A stretch of 6,828 bases of DNA, taken from positions 1-6,828 of the forward strand of contig JAPULF010000038.1 in the NCBI GenBank assembly GCA_027295245.1, written 5' to 3'. Shown piece after piece: positions 1 to 5,845 of this stretch. The position numbers were made by a program, and so were the translations under genes. The notes below the pieces were generated by a model that worked only from the letters and a program-made list of their open reading frames with translations, had not been told where the DNA came from and did not search any database. Every line of letters begins with the position of its first letter. Position 1 is the stretch's first letter. The DNA comes from Planctomycetota bacterium. Its GTDB lineage: Bacteria; Planctomycetota; Phycisphaerae; UBA1845; UTPLA1.

Positions 1-768
1 GATGCCGCGAAGCTCGACGACGCAGTCTTTCTCGTGTGCCACCCGCTGGCGCTCGGTGAAGTCGCTCTTTTCCAGCGACGGGTCGAATTCCGTCGGAAAC
101 CGGCTTCGATATCGGCTGGTACGCATGGCCACTCGGCTAAAACTCTTCAGAATGGCCCGACAGGCATACGTGCTGAATTTGAATCCACGACTGCAATCGA
201 ACTTGTCAACGCTGCGCAGCAGGGCCATGTTGCCTTCGCTGATGAGTTCGGCGTAGTCGATGCTGTTCAGTCGCGTCCGCTTGGCCATGGCCAGCACCAG
301 CGGCACGTTGGCCCGAACGATCTCGCACTTAGCCGTCTCGGCCTGCCTGAACCACCACAAGAGTTCCGACGCGATGCGGCCGGTCAGCGGTTTACCCTCG
401 CGGGACCGAATCAGTTCCGTCATTCGGTAGCGGGCATAGTTGAGCCGAAGGAAAAGTTGCTGCTCCTGAGTCGCCGTGAGAGTCGTGCCGCGCTTGGGCA
501 CGGTGCAACCGGACCAATCGACCTCCGCCGAGTTGCACCAAGGACGGGCTCGCTGATCGGAGCCGACCTGCGCTCCGAATAATTCCGCGCCCGTCCTGAT
601 CCGGTGGAAGGAGTTGTGCCCGATGAACTCGAGCGGTTCCGACAAGACGCGATCCAGTCGGCCACGGTCATCGTCGTCCAGTTTTCGTAGTGCAGCCGCG
701 GTCGGCTTGCAATTGGTCGGAGCGGACCACTGAGGCCCAAGTAGCGGCTTGGCGTTGGAAGATGCCAT
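1..768 (-). CDS. Sigma-70 family RNA polymerase sigma factor (partial, 3' end beyond left edge)
   Basis: Encodes the first 256 residues of a sigma factor, which would bind core RNA polymerase and direct promoter recognition. Residues 1-95 are poorly conserved. Residues 97-120 (LTATQEQQLFLRLNYARYR) resemble the region 1.2 segment of planctomycete sigma factors. Residues 145-215 are region 2: ANVPLVLAMAKR, then AELISEGNMALLRSVDKFD and GFKFSTYACRAILKSFSR, matching the RpoD pattern of EGN..L..AVDKF and G.KFSTYA. Regions 3 and 4 must lie outside the window. The ATG at 768 is chosen because GGGAG (777-781) sits 8 nt upstream; an in-frame TTG at 792 is possible but has no better signal. The two tryptophans that melt promoter DNA in RpoD are replaced by Arg204-Ala205, so this is probably an alternative rather than the housekeeping factor. 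It has its own predicted promoter and a long leader. Assignment to the family is firm; the regulon is unknown. Confidence 0.9.
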   Translation of the reverse strand, partial: MASSNAKPLLGPQWSAPTNCKPTAAALRKLDDDDRGRLDRVLSEPLEFIGHNSFHRIRTGAELFGAQVGSDQRARPWCNSAEVDWSGCTVPKRGTTLTATQEQQLFLRLNYARYRMTELIRSREGKPLTGRIASELLWWFRQAETAKCEIVRANVPLVLAMAKRTRLNSIDYAELISEGNMALLRSVDKFDCSRGFKFSTYACRAILKSFSRVAMRTSRYRSRFPTEFDPSLEKSDFTERQRVAHEKDCVVELRGI

Positions 769-1005
769 GTTTCTGACTCCCGTGGCCTCCAAGGGCCACT
801 GCGGCGAAACCGGACCGATAACGTCAACGGTAGGGGAGAAGATCGTCCGACACCGCGTGCCGGAGCCGCGACCCACCATCGGTCCTCTGCTAGGCTCGTA
901 CTTCTTTGTTCGGCAGGTACCTCGGAAGGCCGTTCTCGGCCCATCCCACCTGCCAGGCAACTCTGCGGGAGAGTCTTGCGGGGGGAGTCTGTTACCTCAC
1001 TGCTG
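769..1005 (-). promoter_or_regulatory. Long structured 5' leader of the sigma factor gene
   Basis: If transcription starts just below the promoter at 1011-1038, the sigma mRNA carries about 236 untranslated nt. Read on the minus strand the leader folds into at least four local hairpins: 957-979 (GCAA/TTGC plus CTCT/AGAG around a GA bulge), 912-954 (outer GGCAGGT/ACCTGCC enclosing GGCCG-AGAA-CGGCC), 846-864 (TCCGGCAC-GCG-GTGTCGGA, 8 pairs with one G-U) and 782-799 (GTGGCC/GGCCAC, 6 nt loop) directly next to the Shine-Dalgarno. No known riboswitch class was recognised. High GC raises the chance of fortuitous stems, so function is inferred only. Confidence 0.4.
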
Positions 1006-1010
1006 ATTTG

Positions 1011-1038
1011 AATATAGCACAGGAACAAAGTTTGGCAA
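1011..1038 (-). promoter_or_regulatory. Predicted sigma-70-type promoter for the sigma factor gene
   Basis: On the minus strand, TTGCCA (1033-1038, 5 of 6 matches to TTGACA) and TATATT (1011-1016, 5 of 6 to TATAAT) are separated by 16 nt, and a TGC just before the -10 makes an extended -10. It lies in the AT-rich part of the gap and reads toward the sigma gene. The predicted start is near 1004-1005. It is the best-matching promoter in the window. Confidence 0.55.
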
Positions 1039-1227
1039 ATCACGTGAACGATAAAACTCCAGGCGAATTGATTCATCCGAAACAGGGGTGCACTAAAATG
1101 TTTGCCAACAGAAAGATATGGCTGTTCGCGGGGTCGTATTCTTTTTACTTTTGACGTGCTACGACCTGATATACCCACCGATAACAATAGGTTGTAACAT
1201 AGATCTTGGCCATTCCCGTAACATTAT
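1039..1227. other. AT-rich intergenic stretch with no recognised gene
   Basis: This stretch is visibly richer in A and T than the neighbouring coding DNA and has no convincing reading frame. It contains a 7-bp inverted repeat (ggtcgta 1132-1138, tacgacc 1160-1166, 21 nt apart) and a 7-nt direct repeat gtaacat at 1194-1200 and 1218-1224. No rho-independent terminator with a T-run is visible after the stop of the gene ending at 1228, so how the nfeD-floA transcript ends is not evident. No tRNA or known small RNA was recognised. Confidence 0.5.
1132..1166. repeat. Inverted repeat, 7-bp arms
   Basis: ggtcgta (1132-1138) and tacgacc (1160-1166) are perfect inverted copies around a 21-nt T-rich centre containing ttctttttacttttgac. 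Neither strand has a T-run after the distal arm, so it is a poor terminator; it could be an operator upstream of the sigma promoter or chance. Confidence 0.3.
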
Positions 1228-1701
1228 CTAGTGCGCGAAACGGCCTGAAGCGTCGTTTCGCAGCGCCACCGGGGGCCCGAGAATCTCAACCATAACGATC
1301 GCCCTGCGAAGCTCAGAGCCCGAAAACCGTGAATCAAGCCGCGTACCGCCCTTGGCGGGCTCCCAAGACGTGTCTTCGAGGGTCGGTGTTGTTACGCGAG
1401 CGGTCGCTGCAGCCTTGGTGGCGATTTTGACAGGGACGTTCGACACCGGTTTGGGGGCCTTCCGACGGACAGGTGGAGGAGGAGCCGGCCGGGCAATCGG
1501 TGGCGGGCTCGGCGGCGCGATTTCCGCCACTTCAATCAGTTCGATGTCCGGGACGAGCTGCTCGCCAGCCTTGCTCTCCTTCCGATCGCGCCACTTCTTG
1601 GCCAGCCCACCGACTGCTGTCAGCAATGCGAACGCCATCAAGGCGAAGAGTTCGAAAAAGTCGCTCTTGGACAGGATCAGATTGAGTTCAGCGCCGGGCA
1701 T
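1228..1701 (-). CDS. Small proline-rich single-pass membrane protein (unrecognised), downstream of floA
   Basis: A 157-residue protein with no family I can name. Residues 16-33 (FELFALMAFALLTAVGGL) form one hydrophobic segment, followed by a basic stretch KKWRDRKE that would keep the rest in the cytoplasm by the positive-inside rule. Residues 62-86 are proline-rich (APPSPPPIA, PAPPPPVRRKAPKP), residues 90-110 rich in Ala, Thr and Lys, and the carboxy end has a compact helix-like motif RRAIVMVEILGPPVALR (132-148). The ATG at 1701 is 38 nt beyond the floA stop and has only a weak ribosome site, suggesting co-transcription and perhaps coupling with floA. Codon use and the ordered domain pattern support real coding. 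From memory, similar short proteins ending in ILGPP-ALR occur in planctomycetes, but their function is unknown to me. A role as a flotillin or NfeD partner is inference from position, the same place yqfB has after yqfA in Bacillus. Confidence 0.75.
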   Translation of the reverse strand: MPGAELNLILSKSDFFELFALMAFALLTAVGGLAKKWRDRKESKAGEQLVPDIELIEVAEIAPPSPPPIARPAPPPPVRRKAPKPVSNVPVKIATKAAATARVTTPTLEDTSWEPAKGGTRLDSRFSGSELRRAIVMVEILGPPVALRNDASGRFAH

Positions 1702-1739
1702 TCCAAGTCTCGGGTTTCTATCAATTTCATTCGGACGAT

Positions 1740-2930
1740 CTATGTGTTCTTCGGTTCGCCACCTGCGCCATCCCGTCTTGTCGGGTCGTCATTCTTGCTG
1801 ATGGAATCACGCATATCCGTGTCGGACTGGATATTTCGCATGCGATAGTAGTCCATGATGCCCATGTTGCCGGATCGGAACGCGTCGGCCATGGCCAGTG
1901 GGACCTCCGATTCGGCCAAGACGAGTTTGGCGCGGTTCTCTTCGACTGCGGCACGCATTTCCGCTTCCCGCGCGACCGCCATCGCCCGGCGGCCTTCTGC
2001 TTCCGCCTGTCGCTGTTGTTTGTCCGCCAAGGCTCGCTCGGTATCCAGATACGCTCCGACATTCGCCTTATCGGCCACGCCCGCAACACTCACGTCCGCA
2101 ATGTCGACCGACACGATTTCGAAGGCCGTCGCGGCGTCGAGCCCCTGGCCCAATACGACCCGTGAAATACCGTCGGGATTCTCCAAGACCGCCTTGTAGG
2201 ATACGGACGAACCGATGGCGCTGACGATACCCTGACCCACGCGGGCCACGATGGTGTCTTCGGTGGCGCCTCCGACCAATCGTTCCAGGCAGGTGCGGAT
2301 CGTCACTCGGGCCTTGATGAGCAAGCGAATGCCATCCTTGGCAACGGCGTCCAGCCGCGCTTCCGGACCGAGCACTGCCAGCGGACAGTCAATCACCTTC
2401 GGATTCACGGATGTGTGAATCGCCTCGAGTATGTCTCGGCCGGCCAGGTCGATGGCCCTCGCCGCGTCGAAGTCCAGGCTGATCTTGGCTCGGGTAGCCT
2501 CGACCATGGCACGAACGACGTTGGCTACGTTGCCGCCCGCGAAGTGATGGGCTTGCAATTGATCGATGTCTATCGGAAGGCCGGCCTTGTGCGCGGTGAT
2601 GAGGGCGCTCACACAGGTTCGGGCGTCCTCGGGCAGTCGCCGGACCAGATAGACGCTTTCAAGAACCGGGGTCGAAAGCTCCTTGACGCCGGCCTGAATT
2701 GCCGAGATTCGCAAGTCGATGATCAGCCCCGCATTGACCCGTCGAAGCAACATGCCGATCAGCGCCGAAAACGGCACCGGGGCCCCGCTGAATCGTGCCC
2801 GAAGCCACAGTCTGCCGAACACGAGGAACGTGAGCGCGGCGACGAAGATCGCAATAACGACAAATACAATAACGCCCCCCGTGATCCAACCCGACAAATC
2901 CGCCATTTCTCCGAACAACCAGGATGTCAT
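1740..2930 (-). CDS. floA: Flotillin-like protein FloA
   Basis: FloA is a membrane scaffold of bacterial functional microdomains. The 396-residue protein has a membrane segment at about 17-38, the FloA/SPFH core at about 50-285 and a carboxy-terminal Ala/Glu-rich coiled-coil at about 295-350. Diagnostic stretches are [15 protein letters not shown] (131-145), [20 protein letters not shown] (159-178), [20 protein letters not shown] (217-236), [16 protein letters not shown] (238-253), VSVDIADV (273-280), [18 protein letters not shown] (314-331) and [22 protein letters not shown] (341-362). Bacillus FloA is 331 residues; the extra length comes largely from about 36 residues around 82-117 that look like an imperfect repeat of the preceding segment, and a few residues near 283-289. 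The ATG at 2930 has AGAGGGAA (2936-2943) 5 nt upstream. An in-frame ATG at 2906 would give a shorter tail. It lies 34 nt after the short nfeD gene and 38 nt before the proline-rich gene, as part of one operon. Family assignment is essentially certain. Confidence 0.97.
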   Translation of the reverse strand: MTSWLFGEMADLSGWITGGVIVFVVIAIFVAALTFLVFGRLWLRARFSGAPVPFSALIGMLLRRVNAGLIIDLRISAIQAGVKELSTPVLESVYLVRRLPEDARTCVSALITAHKAGLPIDIDQLQAHHFAGGNVANVVRAMVEATRAKISLDFDAARAIDLAGRDILEAIHTSVNPKVIDCPLAVLGPEARLDAVAKDGIRLLIKARVTIRTCLERLVGGATEDTIVARVGQGIVSAIGSSVSYKAVLENPDGISRVVLGQGLDAATAFEIVSVDIADVSVAGVADKANVGAYLDTERALADKQQRQAEAEGRRAMAVAREAEMRAAVEENRAKLVLAESEVPLAMADAFRSGNMGIMDYYRMRNIQSDTDMRDSISKNDDPTRRDGAGGEPKNT

Positions 2931-2964
2931 GTCGCTTCCCTCTTTGTGCGCGGGCCGGCTCGAC

Positions 2965-3477
2965 TCAAACGTCGGCGGCCTCCACGACTACGCGATTTCC
3001 TTCAACTTCGGTGACACGGACCCGAGCGCCTGCCTCAATCGAAACCCCGTCGCTGACCACGCTGATGCGACGCCCCTCGAATTCCGCCGTACCGCTAGGT
3101 CGCAGCGGCGTTACGACCGTGCCCTCCCGACCGTTCAGCGACGCCAAGTCCGAGTCTCCGGCATCCGCCGGTCGGTCGACACTCGCTTGCCGATTGCCCG
3201 ACTGCGCCGGCGGACTGAGAAACAGGTGCCGGCCGAACGAGGTTTTGGGAAGAATCTTGAACGCCGCAACAATGACACTCGGTACGCATACCGCTTCGAT
3301 GCCGGCGAGAATGAGCCACGTCTTTCCGTCCAACTGAGACGCACAAACGAGGCTTGCAATCAGACATAGCCCGGCCACGATGCCCAGAAGTCCGCCCGAC
3401 GGCAGAAAGACCTCCACCGCCACGATCATGAGGCCGACCACGAACAAGACCAAAGACCAAATAAGCCAAGCGTCCAT
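2965..3477 (-). CDS. Short NfeD family protein (membrane segments plus OB fold)
   Basis: A 170-residue NfeD-domain protein without the protease part. Hydrophobic segments lie at about 5-22, 28-46 and 53-76; [13 protein letters not shown] (24-36) is the typical NfeD loop between helices. After a hydrophilic linker (88-110), residues 112-168 make the OB-fold seen in this family, beginning [20 protein letters not shown] and ending [17 protein letters not shown]. Short NfeD proteins are commonly encoded next to flotillins and are thought to act as their partners at the membrane. The ATG at 3477 follows GGAAC about 9 nt upstream; the long nfeD gene ends 41 nt before it and floA begins 34 nt after its stop. 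The extended linker rich in Ser, Asp and Ala is unremarkable. The family assignment is strong; the detailed role is inferred from gene context. Confidence 0.93.
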   Translation of the reverse strand: MDAWLIWSLVLFVVGLMIVAVEVFLPSGGLLGIVAGLCLIASLVCASQLDGKTWLILAGIEAVCVPSVIVAAFKILPKTSFGRHLFLSPPAQSGNRQASVDRPADAGDSDLASLNGREGTVVTPLRPSGTAEFEGRRISVVSDGVSIEAGARVRVTEVEGNRVVVEAADV

Positions 3478-3518
3478 TGCGTTTCAGTTCCGTTCCGATT
3501 CGCGACCGGTCTATTCAC

Positions 3519-5126
3519 TCACGCCTTCGTGATTTCCCGCACCACCACTCGACCACCCGACACCTCGATAACCTCGATTTCGGCTTCGCCCTCAATCACG
3601 GTGCCCTGCGCGATCACGTCCACCCGTCGTCCATTGATTCTGGCCTTGCCGGCAGGTCGCAGGGTCGTGACCGCCTTGCCCGCGTCGCCGACCGCAACAG
3701 GTGGAGACTCGATCATGGTAAACGCCCCACCGCTCTGTCCGCCGATTGCGGTCTCCGCCGCGGGCGACAAGATCAACCCGCGTGCGCCGGGAATGCGGGG
3801 TAGATAGCGATTCAGTATCCACATCCCGACGATGCCGAGTCCAAGGCCGCCGAACGTGACTTTCAGGCCGGTCTTCAGCCCCAGCGTGGTCGCCTGATGA
3901 AACTGTGGAATCCAGACCGGGCCGGGCTCGGCGGGAACGAACGTGGCAATGAAACCGACGAAAATGAGCATGATCCCCAGAATCCCGGCTATGCCAAACC
4001 CCGGTATCACGAACAGTTCGATGGCCAAAAGCACCGCCCCGAACACGATGAGCAGGATCTCCCAGCCATCGGCCAGCCCGGTCAGATAGGGGGCGGCCAC
4101 GAAAATGATCAATGCCACGAGTGCCACCGAGCCGCCCACGAAGTGGCCCGGGGCCTGGAATTCCGCATAGACGCCCAGCGCTATCAGCATCATCAGGAGC
4201 ATGCGGACGATCGGGGAACTCAGAAAATCGGCCAGGGCCTCGGACCAGTTCGGCTCGGTACGGGCAAGCGAGTCGGCCAATCCATAGTAGGATTTCAACT
4301 CGTTCTCATTGTCGATGATGGCCTTTGCAAACCCGAACGCAACGGCCTCGGTTTGCGTGAGGGTCAGCAGATCGTGTTCCTCCACAACCGGCTGGGGTAA
4401 ATCGTACTCCTCCCCGGTCTTCGTGTTGGTTATCGTTTCTACGAGTTGCCAGGCGCCCTGTTCCTCGTCGACCAATTCCTCTTTCTCATCGGTCAATGCA
4501 AACTTCCGCTCGCCGCCCGGGCCGTTTTCTATCCACCAGATCTCGTTGCCCAGGCGAACCATCGACTCGCACATCAGCGCGTCGTAGCCGCGTCGATGTG
4601 CGCTGTCGCGAAACTCCTTCAGGATCGGGCTTTCGACCTTGGCCCGCTCGGTCTTTCCGAGTTCCTTCAGGCCCTCGGTGGCCGATATGATGATCGGGGC
4701 GCAATCGCCCATCTTGCTCGCGCTGGTCATCACCACCTCGTCGCAGGCCAGCGCAATCATGGAGCCCGCTGAAAATGCGGATGGCCGCACCCAGGCGATC
4801 GTCTTGAGGTCGGTCAGGTTCTTGAGGTAAGTGCAAATATCGAGCGCGCTGCTGACCAGCCCGCCCGGTGTATCCAGTTCGAGCACGATCACGGTTGCGC
4901 CGGCCTCGCGGCTTTGGTCGATCCGGCGTTTCATGCTGATCAACGTGACGTCATTGATCTCGTCCTTGATGGTGACGATTGCCGCGTGCGTGTCCTTCGA
5001 CGAGGCCCCGTCCGCGCGTTCTCCATCGGCGCCCATGACGGCTCCGGCAAAGAGCCCCGCCACGGCCGCGAATGCGAACAATGCGGCGCACCGACGCGAT
5101 CGTGCTGAATCAAAGCGTGGTTGCAT
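3519..5126 (-). CDS. Long NfeD protein: ClpP-class membrane serine protease
   Basis: A 535-residue protein with a signal peptide (RR at 11-12, hydrophobic 14-31, cleavage near 32-33), a ClpP/SppA-like serine protease domain at about 48-275, membrane segments at about 305-322, 330-348, 355-373, 376-396 and 422-438, and a carboxy-terminal OB fold at about 476-532. LELDTPGGLVSSA (82-94) is the substrate-loop motif. By alignment from memory with archaeal 1510-N, Ser119 in AFSAGSMIALACDE is the nucleophile and Lys163 in AKVESPILKEF the base; their spacing (44) is close to the archaeal 41. Residues about 196-250 are an insertion relative to that protease. The ATG at 5126 is preferred because GGAG (5135-5138) lies 8 nt upstream and the signal peptide follows; a longer frame reaches 5219 but would bury the signal peptide. 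This gene heads the nfeD-nfeD-floA cluster. It is comparable to Bacillus yqeZ. The OB fold resembles that of the short NfeD next door. Confidence 0.95.
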   Translation of the reverse strand: MQPRFDSARSRRCAALFAFAAVAGLFAGAVMGADGERADGASSKDTHAAIVTIKDEINDVTLISMKRRIDQSREAGATVIVLELDTPGGLVSSALDICTYLKNLTDLKTIAWVRPSAFSAGSMIALACDEVVMTSASKMGDCAPIIISATEGLKELGKTERAKVESPILKEFRDSAHRRGYDALMCESMVRLGNEIWWIENGPGGERKFALTDEKEELVDEEQGAWQLVETITNTKTGEEYDLPQPVVEEHDLLTLTQTEAVAFGFAKAIIDNENELKSYYGLADSLARTEPNWSEALADFLSSPIVRMLLMMLIALGVYAEFQAPGHFVGGSVALVALIIFVAAPYLTGLADGWEILLIVFGAVLLAIELFVIPGFGIAGILGIMLIFVGFIATFVPAEPGPVWIPQFHQATTLGLKTGLKVTFGGLGLGIVGMWILNRYLPRIPGARGLILSPAAETAIGGQSGGAFTMIESPPVAVGDAGKAVTTLRPAGKARINGRRVDVIAQGTVIEGEAEIEVIEVSGGRVVVREITKA

Positions 5127-5134
5127 GCTCGGTT

Positions 5135-5138
5135 CTCC
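5135..5138 (-). promoter_or_regulatory. Shine-Dalgarno fixing the start of the long NfeD
   Basis: GGAG on the minus strand, 8 nt before the ATG at 5126. It selects this start over the in-frame extension to 5219, which has no comparable signal and would start inside the predicted leader region. Confidence 0.7.
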
Positions 5139-5192
5139 GTTCCCTATCGCCGTTGGCGTCAGAGAAGACGGCGGTGTCCCCGCGTTGCTGAC

Positions 5193-5221
5193 ATTGTAGC
5201 GCCTCGCGCGATCGCCCACAA
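5193..5221 (-). promoter_or_regulatory. Predicted promoter of the nfeD-nfeD-floA cluster
   Basis: On the minus strand TACAAT (5193-5198, 5 of 6 matches) is preceded at the ideal 17 nt by TTGTGG (5216-5221, only 3 of 6). Predicted start near 5186, giving a leader of about 60 nt to the ATG at 5126. It lies just after the hairpin following the receiver gene, which fits a separate transcription unit. The weak -35 limits confidence. Confidence 0.4.
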
Positions 5222-5224
5222 CGA

Positions 5225-5250
5225 CCCTGCCCCCCCGATTTTCGGCAGGG
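5225..5250 (-). terminator. Hairpin after the receiver-like gene, possible weak terminator
   Basis: Minus-strand CCCTGCC (5244-5250) can pair with GGCAGGG (5225-5231) around a 12-nt loop, starting 2 nt after the TAG at 5253-5255. Competing pairing with the adjacent G-run is possible. There is no T-run behind it, so it is not a textbook intrinsic terminator; it may instead stabilise the mRNA end or attenuate read-through into the nfeD genes. Confidence 0.35.
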
Positions 5251-5252
5251 GG

Positions 5253-5639
5253 CTATTTGCGCGGCAGGCAGGCGGACAGCAGGTCGAGCGTGGAGGAATC
5301 CGAGAGTGCGTTCTTTCCGAATCCGCTCACGCCGCCGGCGGCCACCGATGCCGCCTGTGCCTCCGGATAGTTGCTGATCATCATGACCGGAACCGATTCG
5401 AGGGCCTCCTCGCGCTTGGCCCGCAAGACCAGTTCGATGCCTTCGGTCCCGTCGTCGAATACGAGCCGGTTGTACAGGACGAGGTCGTACCGGTTTTCGC
5501 GCATCTGTTTCAGGGCCTCGTCCACGAACATCACGCGATCGACGGCCACGTCGAAGTTCTCGGTGAGCAGCCGGTGGATCGCGGCATGGTCCGGATCGCA
5601 GTTTCCAACATCCAGCACGCGCGATTGGCCTTCTGACAT
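5253..5639 (-). CDS. Pseudo-receiver (response-regulator-like) single-domain protein
   Basis: A 128-residue protein with the length and pattern of a stand-alone receiver domain: strand RVLDVGNCD (7-15), helix AAIHRLLTENF, strand YDLVLYN (51-57), FDDGTEGIELV (61-71), strand VPVMMIS (83-89) and GFGK (106-109). Aligned to CheY, the phosphoacceptor Asp is Asn57 and the acidic pair that binds magnesium is Gly12-Asn13, while the switch Ser89 and Lys109 are kept. Phosphorylation by a histidine kinase is therefore unlikely; it may signal through protein contact or mimic one state. No output domain is present. The ATG at 5639 has AGAGGGAG (5650-5657) 10 nt upstream; an in-frame TTG at 5645 is 4 nt from it and cannot be excluded. 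It runs the same way as the nfeD genes, 126 nt upstream of them, but hairpin and promoter between suggest a separate unit. I recall similar proteins from planctomycetes, without known function. Confidence 0.85.
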   Translation of the reverse strand: MSEGQSRVLDVGNCDPDHAAIHRLLTENFDVAVDRVMFVDEALKQMRENRYDLVLYNRLVFDDGTEGIELVLRAKREEALESVPVMMISNYPEAQAASVAAGGVSGFGKNALSDSSTLDLLSACLPRK

Positions 5640-5699
5640 CTCCAAGCGGCTCCCTCTGTTTGTCCCGGCCGCCGTGGGCGATCGGATTTCGCGCCGGCA

Positions 5700-5728
5700 T
5701 TGCCTGGGGCGGCGGTGGCGGCTACATT
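5700..5728 (+). promoter_or_regulatory. Possible promoter for the aminotransferase gene
   Basis: TTGCCT (5700-5705, 4 of 6) and TACATT (5723-5728, 4 of 6) are 17 nt apart, giving a start near 5735 and a leader of about 110 nt. Both boxes are only moderate matches and the spacer is almost all G and C, so this is tentative. Confidence 0.3.
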
Positions 5729-5774
5729 TCTTCGCCCCGGCCCGCGCAAGTCAAGTGGGCCTCGAGCGGGTTCG

Positions 5775-5805
5775 ATTATAGCTCCAGGTACCGGTCGGGT
5801 GTCGA
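5775..5805 (-). promoter_or_regulatory. Possible promoter for the pseudo-receiver gene
   Basis: On the minus strand there is a perfect TATAAT (5775-5780) with TCGACA (5800-5805, 5 of 6) 19 nt upstream, a spacer slightly longer than optimal. Predicted start near 5768, leader about 130 nt to the ATG at 5639. It would face the tentative aminotransferase promoter at 5700-5728. Confidence 0.4.
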
Positions 5806-5845
5806 GTCCGGGAATCGATTTCGATCGGGCCAACATGAGGCCCCC

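Noticed and set aside
34..582. 182-residue plus-strand open frame at the left end
   Set aside because: Antisense to the sigma factor coding sequence, whose conserved region 2 is read on the minus strand.
1132..1166. Inverted repeat as a bidirectional terminator for the floA cluster and sigma transcript
   Set aside because: Stem is only 7 bp with a 21-nt loop and neither side has a following T-run.
420..1187. 255-residue minus-strand open frame running through the intergenic gap into the sigma gene
   Set aside because: It overlaps the sigma gene in another frame, has no domain, starts above the predicted promoter and is Arg/Ser-rich as expected for a shadow frame.
2415..3014. 199-residue plus-strand open frame across floA and the floA-nfeD junction
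   Set aside because: Antisense to floA; composition is Arg/Asp-rich shadow-like and no domain is visible.
5127..5219. 31-residue amino-terminal extension of the long NfeD
   Set aside because: It would precede a clear signal peptide, has no good ribosome site, and covers the predicted -10 box; the ATG at 5126 has a well-placed GGAG.
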